DNA of 64,000 bases from Zobellia russellii (lineage in GTDB: Bacteria; Bacteroidota; Bacteroidia; Flavobacteriales; Flavobacteriaceae): assembly GCF_018728565.1 (NCBI RefSeq), contig NZ_JACSOI010000003.1, forward strand, positions 124,001 to 188,000, read 5' to 3'. Positions 45,469 to 55,074 of the stretch are shown here, one piece after another (the first letter of the stretch is position 1; each line of letters starts with the position of its first letter). Position numbers and translations under genes: made by a program. Below the pieces are notes generated by a model that was not told where the DNA came from, did not search any database, and saw only the letters and a program-made list of their open reading frames with translations.

Positions 45469-48400
45469 ATGAAGAATATTACACTCGTAATGTTTGCCTT
45501 GCTTTGTTCATATACATCGTTTGGCCAAACAATTTCAGGAAATGTTACTGACACAAAAGAGGTGCCCCTGCCGGGTGTTTCTATTGTGGTCGTAAGAACT
45601 AACAAAGGTGCCACAACGGATTTTGATGGTAATTATACCATATCAGCTTCGGAGGGTGATGTACTCAACTTTTCCTATATAGGTATGAAAAGTAAGACTG
45701 TCACTATTGGCGCGGACCAAACCATTAATGTAGTCTTAGAAGAAGACGCCCAACAACTTAATGAGGTTGTGGTTACGGCCTTGGGTATTAAAAAGGAAAA
45801 ACGCTCTGTTGGTTATGCAATTCAGGAAATTGGCTCCGATGAGCTTAATAGGGATAACAACGGAGATGTTTTAAGTGGAATACAAGGTAAAGTTGCCGGG
45901 GTAAATATCAACTCTAGTAGTGGTGCTGCCGGAGCTGGTTCTAGCATTATAATAAGGGGTATTACTTCTTTGAACCCTTCAGCAAACAATCAGCCATTAT
46001 TTGTTGTAGATGGTATACCTATAAGTAATGAAGCTACAACGGGTAATCTTTTGCCAAGCACAGGGTCTAATGCACCCTCTTCCTCAGAGCAGTTTTCTTT
46101 TACGAACAGAGGGGCGGATATAAACCCTAATGATATAGAAAGTGTCTCCATATTAAAGGGTCCTGCTGCTACAGCTTTATATGGTGTAAGGGCAGCTAAC
46201 GGGGTAGTGGTAATTACTACCAAGAAAGGAAAGAATGGAGAAACCAAATTTAACCTGAGAACAAGTATTGGTTGGCAGGAAGTAAATAAAACGCCTGATG
46301 TTCAAACCAAATGGCGCGAAGGAAGAGGTGGTGAGATTATTTCTACATCCAATAACAACGCCCCTGACGGATATGATTTTGCAGGTGACAACAGTTTTGG
46401 GTTTTGGACACTAGGTCCTAAGTATGGCCCAAACGACAAGAATTACGATAATTTCAAGAATTTTTTCAATAGGGCTTTTACTACTAGTAGTTCTTTAAAT
46501 ATAAGTGGTGGTGGTGAGAGTTATACTTATTTTGGTTCCATATCGCGGTCAGATGATGAGGGCTTGGTACCCAACACCTATTTTGATAGAACCTCCCTTA
46601 AGCTTTCAGGTACTTTTAATATAACAGATAAGTTTACGGTAGAACCCTCTTTTTCATACATTATTTCAGATGGGAGATTACCAAATGGTGGCGATAAGTC
46701 TATAATGAGTTCTCTGTCCTATTGGTCCCCTACAATAGATGTAAATGATTATATCCTGCCTAACGGAGACGAAAAAAATTATACGGCAGGAGTGGTAGAC
46801 AATCCTCGTTATTTTGCTGAGGTAAGCTATCTGGACAGTAGGGTAAACAGAATTTTAGCCAATACAAAGTTCAATTATAAATTTAATGATTGGGCTTCCG
46901 TGCAATATCAATTGGGTGTAGACAATTATCATGATTCAAGGCTTCGTTTTGTTCCGCCGGATATTGACCCCGGTTCTGCGACCCAAGGTTTTATTGTTGA
47001 CGAAGCTTTAAATTACAATGAGCTAACATCTAATTTGTTCGTTACACTATCAAAGGATTTTAACGAAGATTTTTCTGGGTCTATCCTCGTAGGAAACCAA
47101 ATATCGGATACAAAAACAAGAAGGCTTACGTTACGTGCCGAAGGTCTTGACCCAAACAATTTAACAGCCTTTGGCCAGGCAAATAACTTCTTTGAGGATA
47201 TTGGTGGTGCCGAACGTAAGATTGTTGGTGTGTTCGGAGATGCAAGGCTGGAGTATAAGAATACTTTGTTTTTGAACGTAACGGGTAGAAACGACTGGTC
47301 GTCTACACTACCAAAGGAGAATAGAAGTTTCTTTTATCCATCTTTCAATTTAAGTTACGTTCTATCTCAAACTCTTCAAGATGCAGGAAGCTTACCGGAC
47401 TTTTTAACCTATGCTAAATTTAGGGCCTCTTATGCTGAAGTTGGTAAGGATGCCCCAGCTTATGTAGGAGTTTATTATGATCAACCCTCTAACTTTCCGT
47501 TTGGCACTGTAGATGGACTTTCACGAGATAGCTCCGGAGGTTCAAGTACCCTAAAACCGGAACGCACGGCTTCTATTGAAGTTGGTGGAGAGTTTAAGTT
47601 TTTCAATAATCGATTTGGAATAGACTTTACTTACTACAAACAAAATAGTAAGGATCAAATTCTACCCGTGCCCGTTGCCCAATCTTCTGGTTTTGATACG
47701 TTTGTTCTAAATGCAGGTGAAATTGAAAATAAAGGATTGGAAGCATTGGTAAATATTGTTCCCATAAGGAACGATAATTTTCAGTGGGATGTTACTTTAA
47801 ACTGGTCTAAGGTTGAAGCGGAAGTTATTTCATTACCTAACGGTATAGACGAAATTATATTTGCCGATAGTGGTTTTCCCGGGGTTGTTTCCAAATTAGA
47901 AGTTGGCGGTGCTCCCGGTGACCTTTTTGGATACGTTTATGCAACACATGAAAATGGTAGTCGGTTAATTGGTGATGACGGTTTTCCTACCATCGTGGCC
48001 AATAACCCTTCTGATCGTGTTAAAGTGGGTAATGCGCTTCCAGATTGGTTGGGAAGTGTAAGCAGCACAGTTAAGTATAAAGGATTGGCATTATCATTTT
48101 TGTTGGAAAGAAAAGAAGGAGGTGAGCTTTATGACTCAGGGCAACGAAACGGTATCCGTAACGGGGTTTTGGCCATTACTGAATTCCGTGATGCCGAAAT
48201 TGTTTTGGACGGTGTTCTGGCAGACGGTTCCCCAAATAATATTCCTGTGCTTATAGATGAAAATTACTATAGAAGTTCTTCTGTGTACAATCGTGCTTCA
48301 GAAATATTGGTTCAAGATGCTTCTTGGTGGCGTTTGCGCAATGTTACCCTGTCTTATGACCTTCCTAGTAAATTGATAAAGAATACCCCTTTTACAACAA

Positions 48401-48564
48401 TGGGCTTCAGTTTTACAGGCACCAACCTTTGGTTAGATACGCCTTTTAGAGGTTATGACCCAGAAGGTAGTCAGTTTAGTGCCGGTACAAATGCTTATGG
48501 CTTTACCGGACTTAACATTCCTAATACAAAGTCGTTCATATTTGGTCTTAACCTTAATTTCTAG
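45469..48564 (+). CDS. SusC/RagA-family TonB-dependent transporter, second system
   Basis: About 1031 residues from ATG 45469; the longer frame from TTG 45421 adds 16 residues before a clear signal peptide (NITLVMFALLCSYTSFGQ). It has a carboxypeptidase-regulatory-like domain (ISGNVTDTKEVPLPGVSIVV), a TonB box region (LNEVVVTALGIKKEKRSVGY), plug (VVITTKKG) and a beta-barrel ending SFIFGLNLNF. Its partner susD follows after four bases. No glycoside hydrolase is nearby. The GIKKEKRSVGYA type of N-terminal plug and the SusD type suggest a substrate other than a complex glycan, possibly peptides as for RagAB; this is inference. Confidence 0.94.
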   Translation: MKNITLVMFALLCSYTSFGQTISGNVTDTKEVPLPGVSIVVVRTNKGATTDFDGNYTISASEGDVLNFSYIGMKSKTVTIGADQTINVVLEEDAQQLNEVVVTALGIKKEKRSVGYAIQEIGSDELNRDNNGDVLSGIQGKVAGVNINSSSGAAGAGSSIIIRGITSLNPSANNQPLFVVDGIPISNEATTGNLLPSTGSNAPSSSEQFSFTNRGADINPNDIESVSILKGPAATALYGVRAANGVVVITTKKGKNGETKFNLRTSIGWQEVNKTPDVQTKWREGRGGEIISTSNNNAPDGYDFAGDNSFGFWTLGPKYGPNDKNYDNFKNFFNRAFTTSSSLNISGGGESYTYFGSISRSDDEGLVPNTYFDRTSLKLSGTFNITDKFTVEPSFSYIISDGRLPNGGDKSIMSSLSYWSPTIDVNDYILPNGDEKNYTAGVVDNPRYFAEVSYLDSRVNRILANTKFNYKFNDWASVQYQLGVDNYHDSRLRFVPPDIDPGSATQGFIVDEALNYNELTSNLFVTLSKDFNEDFSGSILVGNQISDTKTRRLTLRAEGLDPNNLTAFGQANNFFEDIGGAERKIVGVFGDARLEYKNTLFLNVTGRNDWSSTLPKENRSFFYPSFNLSYVLSQTLQDAGSLPDFLTYAKFRASYAEVGKDAPAYVGVYYDQPSNFPFGTVDGLSRDSSGGSSTLKPERTASIEVGGEFKFFNNRFGIDFTYYKQNSKDQILPVPVAQSSGFDTFVLNAGEIENKGLEALVNIVPIRNDNFQWDVTLNWSKVEAEVISLPNGIDEIIFADSGFPGVVSKLEVGGAPGDLFGYVYATHENGSRLIGDDGFPTIVANNPSDRVKVGNALPDWLGSVSSTVKYKGLALSFLLERKEGGELYDSGQRNGIRNGVLAITEFRDAEIVLDGVLADGSPNNIPVLIDENYYRSSSVYNRASEILVQDASWWRLRNVTLSYDLPSKLIKNTPFTTMGFSFTGTNLWLDTPFRGYDPEGSQFSAGTNAYGFTGLNIPNTKSFIFGLNLNF

Positions 48565-48568
48565 AAAA

Positions 48569-50068
48569 ATGAAAGTTTTAAAATATATATTCTCGGTTAC
48601 GGTAGCGACCTCTTTTTTAATTGGTTGTGATGATTATTTGGGCGATAATGTAGACCCGAACAAAGAGCTTCCTGAAAATGTTACGGAAGCAGATTTATTG
48701 CCTACGGCTATTTACAATTCATCCTCTGCACATTATAGTATAGCCTTAAGCATATGCCAATATTCTCAGCAATTGGCCTCTTATTTTGAGCCTGGGGCAG
48801 ATACCCAGGAAGAGGTTCAGATCAGTGGAGGATGGAGCAATATTTATTTGCAGGCCTTGGCAGACTTGGGTCAAGTAGTTGCAATAGCTGAAGAAAACGG
48901 TGCTAACCACTATTTAGGTGTGGCTAAGGTTTTACAGGCATTCAATTTAGGACTCGCAACGGATCAGTGGGGAGACGTACCTTTTTCGTCGGCTTTAAAA
49001 GGCGAAGATGATTTTAAACCTTCCTATGATTCCCAAGAAAGTATTTACACTCAAATAAACAGCTTGTTAAATGAAGCAATCACTTTATTGGAAGCTTCGG
49101 GTTCCAGTACTATTGGTGAAGCGGATTTGATTTACAGCGGAGACCTGTCTAAATGGATAAAAACGGCTTATTTCTTAAAAGCTAAGTATGCGCTTCATTT
49201 ATCCGAGGTAAACCAAACCGAAGCAATTGAGGGTGTATTGGCCAATGTATCTTCTAGCTTTTCTAGTAATGAAGATGATTTTCAGTTGGTATACAATGAA
49301 AGAAATTTTAACCCATGGAACTCAGGAGTTGTTTTGCCTAACAATACGGGAAATTTTTCAGTGTTATTGTCCGATCAGTTGGTAAGCTTAATGGATGGTA
49401 CTTCAATACCATTTGCAACTATAGAACTAGACCCACGTTTGCCCCTAATTACTACTATAGGTGATGATACGGAGTATAGAGGAGCTATTAATGGTTCTGC
49501 AGGAAGTCATGAGCTGGCCGCATCGGAAGACGATGATGGAGTAAGTGCCAACACGGACCTTGGAGCTAATAATTTTTATTCCTCACAGACAGCTCCGGTA
49601 CTATTAGGAAGTTATTCGGAACTCAGATTCATGGAAGCGGAAGCTCTATTCCTTCAGAATGGTGGTAACGCTACTTCTGTTGGTAGTTCTGTAGAAGCCT
49701 ACAATGCTTATTTGGCTGGAGTTGAAGCTAATATGGATAAACTGGGGGTCTTGCCAGCCGATAAAGCGGCTTATTTAAGCGATGCGTCCGTTGCTGTTGG
49801 TGCTGATAATTTAACCATGGCGTTGATTATGCGCGAAAAGTTCATTGCTACTTTTTTAAATCCGGAATCTTTTGTTGATTTAAGAAGGTATGATTTTGAC
49901 CCCAATGTTTTTATAGGCTTGGAATTGCCTGTGGGACATAATGAAATATTAAATGGGGAGTGGGTTAGAAGAGCCCAGTATCCTGCATCGGAGCAAACTA
50001 GAAATGGAGAACAAGTTGAGGCCGTAACCAAGAATATAAGTGAGCCTGTTTGGTGGGATAGGGATTAA
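48569..50068 (+). CDS. SusD/RagB-family lipoprotein (SusD-like_2 type), second system
   Basis: About 499 residues from ATG 48569; the frame extends upstream into susC to 48455, but that part is a shadow. The lipoprotein signal ends TSFLIGC. The opening YLGDNVDPNKELPENVTEAD and the body (QYSQQLASYFEPGADTQEE, KTAYFLKAKYALHLSEVN, MREKFIATFLNPESFVDLRR) match the SusD-like_2 family. It forms a surface complex with the SusC four bases upstream. A terminator 24 bases past the stop ends the operon. Confidence 0.92.
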   Translation: MKVLKYIFSVTVATSFLIGCDDYLGDNVDPNKELPENVTEADLLPTAIYNSSSAHYSIALSICQYSQQLASYFEPGADTQEEVQISGGWSNIYLQALADLGQVVAIAEENGANHYLGVAKVLQAFNLGLATDQWGDVPFSSALKGEDDFKPSYDSQESIYTQINSLLNEAITLLEASGSSTIGEADLIYSGDLSKWIKTAYFLKAKYALHLSEVNQTEAIEGVLANVSSSFSSNEDDFQLVYNERNFNPWNSGVVLPNNTGNFSVLLSDQLVSLMDGTSIPFATIELDPRLPLITTIGDDTEYRGAINGSAGSHELAASEDDDGVSANTDLGANNFYSSQTAPVLLGSYSELRFMEAEALFLQNGGNATSVGSSVEAYNAYLAGVEANMDKLGVLPADKAAYLSDASVAVGADNLTMALIMREKFIATFLNPESFVDLRRYDFDPNVFIGLELPVGHNEILNGEWVRRAQYPASEQTRNGEQVEAVTKNISEPVWWDRD

Positions 50069-50085
50069 CCACTAAAGAATATTTT

Positions 50086-51129
50086 TTAAGGAAGGATATT
50101 GATGCAATGTAATACGTGCTCAATATCCTTTTTTTTATGGGCGGCACTCAATACGATTCTGCTCATAAGGGGAGCGCTTTCATCTGGATACGGAAAGCTG
50201 GTAACGATAATTCTATTGGCTTCAAGGTATTCGGTTAGTTGTAAGTCCGAAAAGGAATAGGCAGGATGACCCGGCATAAAATGGAATTTTTTTCGCTTTT
50301 TCAGATGCCTAAAAAAGTGATTCATATTTCGTTGTAGTCGCTTTCTTTTTAGGTCATAAATAACACCCGCTTCTACAAGAGTGGCCATAGCTGCTGGTGT
50401 TGCCGGACTTGCACCACCATAAAAAGAGGTCTCGGTTAAAGAATTGATGCGCTCATCCGTACCAAAAATGGCACCTGCTTGAATCCCGAAACCCTTGCCC
50501 AATGACCCGCAGACAATAAGTTCTTTGATCTTTAACTTGGATAAAATAGAGAAAACGCCACTTCCATTTTCCCCAACTACACCCAAACCATGGGAGTCGT
50601 CTACCACTAAAATAATTTCTTCTAATGGCAGTACTTGTAATGCTTCAAAACCAGGATAGTTACATCCTGAAAAATCAATACTGTCCAAAAATACAACCGG
50701 GGTAGTCTTACTGGAAGTTAGATGTTCGCGAACGGCAATATTCAATGCGGCAAAGGTGGTGAACGGTTTCCGTTTTACTTGGTATAGCGCAGAATGGGTG
50801 TTTGGTGCATAAAAGAAGTGATGTTCTTTGGAATTGAGCGCCTGAGCTAAAAACTGACCGGCCAAATATCCTGAGGATACCGTTATGCATCCTTCGCTAC
50901 CAGCTAAATTGGCCAGATAACGCTCGGCCTCATCAAATACTCTTAAGCGAATATTGGATTTTCTAGAAGCTCCGTAATTGGTGCCATATCTTTTAATGTT
51001 ATTGATAAACAGTTTTTGAAAATCACTGTCCGTTTGAAGTGCAAGGTAGGAGGTGCCCCCAAAATAGAGATGGGGGACTTCGTTAATGATTACTTTTCTT
51101 CCGGGAAATGTATCTATATAATGATTCAT
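50086..51129 (-). CDS. PLP-dependent alpha-oxoamine synthase-like enzyme (BioF/Kbl family)
   Basis: 347 residues, fold type I. PLP-binding features: VVDDSHGLGVVGENG (Asp177/Asp178 and His180), and CGSLGKGFGIQAGAIFG with Lys212 as the Schiff-base lysine. Other family elements: LYFGGTSYLAL and YGASRKSNIRLRVFDEAE. It is about 40-50 residues shorter than BioF or Kbl. It overlaps the epimerase gene by four bases (ATGA), so the two are translationally coupled. It may act on an amino acid released from a dipeptide; neither biotin nor threonine metabolism genes are near, so the reaction is open. Confidence 0.87.
   Translation of the reverse strand: MNHYIDTFPGRKVIINEVPHLYFGGTSYLALQTDSDFQKLFINNIKRYGTNYGASRKSNIRLRVFDEAERYLANLAGSEGCITVSSGYLAGQFLAQALNSKEHHFFYAPNTHSALYQVKRKPFTTFAALNIAVREHLTSSKTTPVVFLDSIDFSGCNYPGFEALQVLPLEEIILVVDDSHGLGVVGENGSGVFSILSKLKIKELIVCGSLGKGFGIQAGAIFGTDERINSLTETSFYGGASPATPAAMATLVEAGVIYDLKRKRLQRNMNHFFRHLKKRKKFHFMPGHPAYSFSDLQLTEYLEANRIIVTSFPYPDESAPLMSRIVLSAAHKKKDIEHVLHCINILP
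50092..50136 (+). terminator. Terminator of second susCD, within the end of the convergent gene
   Basis: AAGGATATTGA (50092-50102) pairs with TCAATATCCTT (50120-50130) across a 17-base loop, followed by TTTTTT. The whole element lies inside the last codons of the convergent PLP-enzyme gene (stop at 50086-50088). Confidence 0.75.
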
Positions 51130-52139
51130 GGCCTAAGGCTTACTCCGGTTCCGTTCAACTGTGGGAAAACAAGTTTTCCGTTGGGCAAAATTTTAACGCC
51201 ATCGGCTATATCGTCCTTTAAAAGTAGTGGGCCGTCCATATCTACATAATCAAGTTGGGGAACCAACTGCGCTATAGCCGAAATTCCTACGGTAGATTCC
51301 GTCATGCAACCGATCATAACTTTTATACCCATATCTTTTGCTTGGGCGATCATACGTAGAGCAGGGGTAATGCCTCCACATTTGGTCAATTTTATATTTA
51401 TTCCACTGTAATGCAGCGCGCATTTTTTTACATCTGCCTCTACAATACAACTTTCATCGGCAATAACGGGTAGTACGCTATGATGCATAACTTTTTCCAT
51501 TCCTTCCCAATCATCCGCCTTTAAAGGTTGTTCAAGAAATTCAACACCCAATTCTTTTAAAAGTGGGGCATTGGCAATAGTTTCATTAGCAGACCATGCA
51601 CAGTTGGCATCTATTCTAAAAATAGCATCGGTATGCTTGCGCAGTTCCCTTACAATGGCAACATCATCTTCCGTTCCCAATTTTATTTTATAGATAGGCC
51701 ATGGCATTTCTTTCATTTTCTCCAACATTTTTTCGACGGGAGCTATACCAATGGTATAGTTGGTTATGGGGTACGAGGCGTTACCGGTATTCCAAATACT
51801 ATACAACGGTTTCTTATTGAGTTTTCCATATAGGTCCCATGCGGCCAGGTCTAATGCGCAAATAGCAAAATTAGAAAGGTTTTTTGTGGTTAGGAAAGCG
51901 TGGAAATTTTCCGGATGGTCTATGTTGAACGCCTCTATTTCTGTTCTGATTTCTTCAATTTCCGCCATCATACTTTCAACCGTAATCTTATAGTACGGAT
52001 TAGAGGTAGTTTCACCGTAACCGGTTTCGCCGTTCAATGAAAGTGCAACGATAAGGGTATCTTGAAAATCGTGTGATTCACGAGAAATACTAAAGGTGTG
52101 TTTTAAGGCTAGGACGTATTTTTTTAAATCTAACTGCAT
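51126..52139 (-). CDS. Dipeptide epimerase (L-Ala-D/L-Glu epimerase-like), enolase superfamily
   Basis: 337 residues. Catalytic architecture of the dipeptide epimerases can be followed: KIKLG with Lys151 and Lys153, metal ligands Asp177 (RIDAN), Glu203 (FLEQP) and Asp228 (ADES), a second catalytic lysine in the NIKLTKCGG strand, and the DMD motif (Asp300, Asp302) that binds the dipeptide amino group. Enzymes of this group interconvert L-Ala-D-Glu and L-Ala-L-Glu from murein peptides, though related ones accept other dipeptides. It is first in a two-gene operon with the PLP enzyme. Confidence 0.92.
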   Translation of the reverse strand: MQLDLKKYVLALKHTFSISRESHDFQDTLIVALSLNGETGYGETTSNPYYKITVESMMAEIEEIRTEIEAFNIDHPENFHAFLTTKNLSNFAICALDLAAWDLYGKLNKKPLYSIWNTGNASYPITNYTIGIAPVEKMLEKMKEMPWPIYKIKLGTEDDVAIVRELRKHTDAIFRIDANCAWSANETIANAPLLKELGVEFLEQPLKADDWEGMEKVMHHSVLPVIADESCIVEADVKKCALHYSGINIKLTKCGGITPALRMIAQAKDMGIKVMIGCMTESTVGISAIAQLVPQLDYVDMDGPLLLKDDIADGVKILPNGKLVFPQLNGTGVSLRP

Positions 52140-52249
52140 GGTTCAATTCTTTCTACTAATATAAAAAGACAAATAGGGTTTGTAGTTTTCTGCGCGCTTT
52201 TTTTCGGAAAGAAGAAAAGATTAACATTAAAGACCCTTTAAACCAAAAA

Positions 52250-52275
52250 CAAGCTGCCAAAAATTTGACAGCTTG
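52250..52275 (-). terminator. Terminator after GIN-domain gene
   Basis: On the minus strand a stem of about 11-12 base pairs (one wobble) with arms CAAGCTGTCAAA and TTTGGCAGCTTG is followed by TTTTTGG. It lies 26 bases after the stop at 52302. Confidence 0.85.
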
Positions 52276-52301
52276 CATTCATGGTCGATCGTTTTTTGAT
52301 T

Positions 52302-53033
52302 TTAATATTTATGTACGCTGCCCGAAACCGATTTTTTTGTTTTTACACTGGCATTACCGGAGTAAGCAACATTGCCACCGCTGCTGGCATCGGCTACTAG
52401 GGTTTCTGAAACTAGAATTTTCATGTTACCGCCACTGCTGGCATCTGCGGTACAGGTTTTGGTAGAAAGCGTTTTTGCGTTAATATTACCACCGCTACTT
52501 ACATCTACATCTGCACGATTAGCTTTGCCGGAGATGTTTAGATTGGCTCCACTACTGGCATCTATTTCAATGGTATTTGCTATAAGTTCTACACTAATTT
52601 GAGCGCCACTGCTGCCATCAATTTCTAGATCATCACTTTCAATGGTGTTTTCAATACGAAGTTGAGAACCGCTAGAAGCATTTAAACTAGTTATTACGGG
52701 AAGCGAAACATATACAGTTTTGATTGCTTTGCCAATGTTCTCTCTGGCATGAATACGTAATTTCCCATTTTTTATATCCGTAGCAATAAGGTCTATAATG
52801 TTCTCATCTGCTTCTACCTTAATGTCAAATTCATCGGCTTGGGTTACGTACACCATTAGCCCTTCTGAGGATGATACTTTGGTAAACTCGCCCGTTACTT
52901 CTCGGTTATCCGTTACTACGGTTCCGTTTCCTTTTTCTCCTGTTCCAAAATCTCCTATGTTTATGTCAAACCCACAGGATGATAGAAATAGCGCAACTAA
53001 GAATGCTATTGCAATACGAATTAATGTTGTCAT
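52302..53033 (-). CDS. Head GIN domain lipoprotein (DUF2807)
   Basis: About 243 residues from ATG 53033; a longer frame begins at 53108 but MTTLIRIAIAFLVALFLSSC is a clear lipoprotein signal. The body is a DUF2807/GIN-type beta-solenoid: VSLPVITSLNASSGSQLRIE, then repeated turns every 19-21 residues built on SSGG or SSGA (EIDASSGANLNI, DVDVSSGGNINA, TADASSGGNMKI, VADASSGGNVAY). Function is unknown; in Bacteroidota such proteins often sit with PspC and PadR genes, as here, suggesting an envelope-stress role. Confidence 0.88.
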   Translation of the reverse strand: MTTLIRIAIAFLVALFLSSCGFDINIGDFGTGEKGNGTVVTDNREVTGEFTKVSSSEGLMVYVTQADEFDIKVEADENIIDLIATDIKNGKLRIHARENIGKAIKTVYVSLPVITSLNASSGSQLRIENTIESDDLEIDGSSGAQISVELIANTIEIDASSGANLNISGKANRADVDVSSGGNINAKTLSTKTCTADASSGGNMKILVSETLVADASSGGNVAYSGNASVKTKKSVSGSVHKY

Positions 53034-53152
53034 GATTGTTGTTTTTAGATTGATGTAAAATTGAACTATTGGTTGCGTTCTGACCAGATTTTCAGACTCA
53101 AACGTCATATTTTGATACTGAATTGATTACACTGGATAGATCGCCTTGATAA

Positions 53153-55012
53153 TTATGTTTTATAATTGGTGTCCTCAGGTTCAGAACGCTTGTCGTCTAT
53201 ATCTATATCAATGCCGTTTTCATCTATATTGATTCGGTTTTTACCATCAGAGCCATTTTCGTTGGATTTTATTTGTACTCCGTCTTCACCTATTTTCATT
53301 TTAAATGATTCACCATCTTCTTGAATGTCTATATCAATACCGCCTTCGTTAATTCTGATTTTGTTTCTTCCGTTATTGTCATCATCAAAATCATCATCAT
53401 CGTCCTCATCAACAAACTCCGGGCATTCTAGACATTTTAATTCTCCATCAGAACCCATTTTCCATGTATAATCGCTTATATCGCAGGCATCCAAGTTTCT
53501 ATCGTTTTGAATATGGAAGCGCCAGCATCTATAATCGCTATCATTTACATAGTTAAGAACAGTGCCTTCTGGAATGTAAAGGTTGATGCGAACCTCTTGG
53601 TTCATCATTTTATTCTCTCTGGCAGTTGTTAAAAAGTCTTGAAGGTAAAGTGTGCTGTTTTCAACCTTGTAACTATAGTTGATAGCTTCGGCATATTTTT
53701 CTGCCACCTCAAAAGAAGAACCATCGGATTCTTTTATAATCTCTATTCTAGTGATGGTGTCTTTTGATTTTTCCAAATAGAAGCTAACATCATCTAACAC
53801 CATTACTTCTTCACCAGATTCGTTTCTGCTAATAGTAACTCCGTTACCCATCTCAACTTTACGCTTGTTTCGGAATTTTCGGTTGTAGGATTCCAAGTTG
53901 ATTTCTAAGGTGTCAACCGTGGTTGGAAAATGAATATTCTCCATAGTTACAGTAGATTCAGAAAATGCGCGCGCAGAAGCTTGTTTTATTCCAAAAACAA
54001 TCAATAGTATTATGGAAATCAACCAAAGGCCTAATAATGAGAATTTAGCAATACTTCCAATAGATTTAAGGTTGTTGACCAAGATTTTCAATCCTAAATA
54101 AAGAAGAAAGAAAAACGGAATACCTATGGCAAAAAATCCAAGTAGTGAAATCAACCAGATAGACATATCACTGGCATCCACAATATGGTACATGTTTATT
54201 CCTGGTACATGAACCATATCTGCAATACCTACTGTTATCATTCCTATAAACAGCCCAATAATAGTAGCCGCACCAATAAGGATTAGGAGAATACCGATAA
54301 ACTTTCCAAAGATTTTGAAGAAAAACATTATGATATCTCCTAAAGTGTCAAAAAACGACTGACCACCACTTTTTACTTTGTTACCTACACCTTCATAATC
54401 AACGCTCTTAATTTTTTGGGCAACATCATCAAAGCCTTCCTTGACCTTGCGTTCTATATTGCTGATGTTGATGTCCTCCCCCCGCATATCCAATTTTTGC
54501 GATGTGGTAACTGCTTCGGGAATCAATAACCAGAGTAGTCCGTAGATTAAAATAAACCCACCCGAAGAGCCAATGGTTAACAGTACCCATATTAAACGCA
54601 CCCAAAGTGGGTCTATATTAAAGTAATGTGCCAGACCGGAAGATACGCCCGCTACATATTTGTGCTCTGTATCTCGGTACAGTTTCTTGGATTTTCTTGG
54701 TTCCGAATAACTACTTCTTGTATTGGGTTCGTCTTCAAAAATATCTTCGTCAACCATATAGTCTTCTGGTTGCCCCATGATGGCGATAACCTCGTCTACC
54801 TGTTTTTGGGTAATGACCTGGCGCTCGTTCTCAAGCTTTTCATGAAATAGTTCCGCTATACGGGCTTCAATATCTGCCAGTATCTCATCACTGCCGGGAG
54901 TATTTGCAAAAGACCGTTTAACGGACTCTAAGTAGCGCTGCATTTTGTTATATGCGTCTTCATCCATATGGAAGAGCATATTGGCTAGATTAATGTTTAT
55001 AGTTTTGTTCAT
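53153..55012 (-). CDS. PspC-domain multi-pass membrane protein
   Basis: 619 residues. A cytoplasmic N-terminal part (1-100, IEARIAELFHEKLENERQVI) is followed by a PspC domain at about 105-170 (LYRDTEHKYVAGVSSGLAHY, IYGLLWLLIPEAV). Several membrane helices follow (about 230-365), then a long soluble region and a very acidic tail with DEDDDDDFDDDN and two copies of an INE.GIDIDI motif. PspC proteins take part in the phage-shock envelope stress response. The preceding gene is a PadR regulator on the same strand, and a GIN-domain lipoprotein follows 119 bases downstream. Confidence 0.9.
   Translation of the reverse strand: MNKTININLANMLFHMDEDAYNKMQRYLESVKRSFANTPGSDEILADIEARIAELFHEKLENERQVITQKQVDEVIAIMGQPEDYMVDEDIFEDEPNTRSSYSEPRKSKKLYRDTEHKYVAGVSSGLAHYFNIDPLWVRLIWVLLTIGSSGGFILIYGLLWLLIPEAVTTSQKLDMRGEDINISNIERKVKEGFDDVAQKIKSVDYEGVGNKVKSGGQSFFDTLGDIIMFFFKIFGKFIGILLILIGAATIIGLFIGMITVGIADMVHVPGINMYHIVDASDMSIWLISLLGFFAIGIPFFFLLYLGLKILVNNLKSIGSIAKFSLLGLWLISIILLIVFGIKQASARAFSESTVTMENIHFPTTVDTLEINLESYNRKFRNKRKVEMGNGVTISRNESGEEVMVLDDVSFYLEKSKDTITRIEIIKESDGSSFEVAEKYAEAINYSYKVENSTLYLQDFLTTARENKMMNQEVRINLYIPEGTVLNYVNDSDYRCWRFHIQNDRNLDACDISDYTWKMGSDGELKCLECPEFVDEDDDDDFDDDNNGRNKIRINEGGIDIDIQEDGESFKMKIGEDGVQIKSNENGSDGKNRINIDENGIDIDIDDKRSEPEDTNYKT
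53166..53406 (-). repeat. Acidic repeat tail of PspC protein
   Basis: Coding repeats within the PspC gene: an Asp-rich block (DEDDDDDFDDDN), then NKIRINEGGIDIDI, KMKIGEDGVQIKSNENG, and NRINIDENGIDIDIDD. At the DNA level the element TCTATATCAAT recurs on the plus strand. The pattern suggests a calcium-binding or mechanically simple beta extension. Confidence 0.7.
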
Positions 55013-55074
55013 TTTAGTCGTTTTTTCTCTGTAAGTGCATAGTAAGTATGAAGCTGCAGAGTAGTTTTTTAGGT

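Noticed and set aside
52372-52602. Repetitive stretch that might suggest a CRISPR or tandem DNA repeat
   Set aside because: The repeats are coding turns of the GIN domain with varying spacing and sequence, not identical repeats with spacers.
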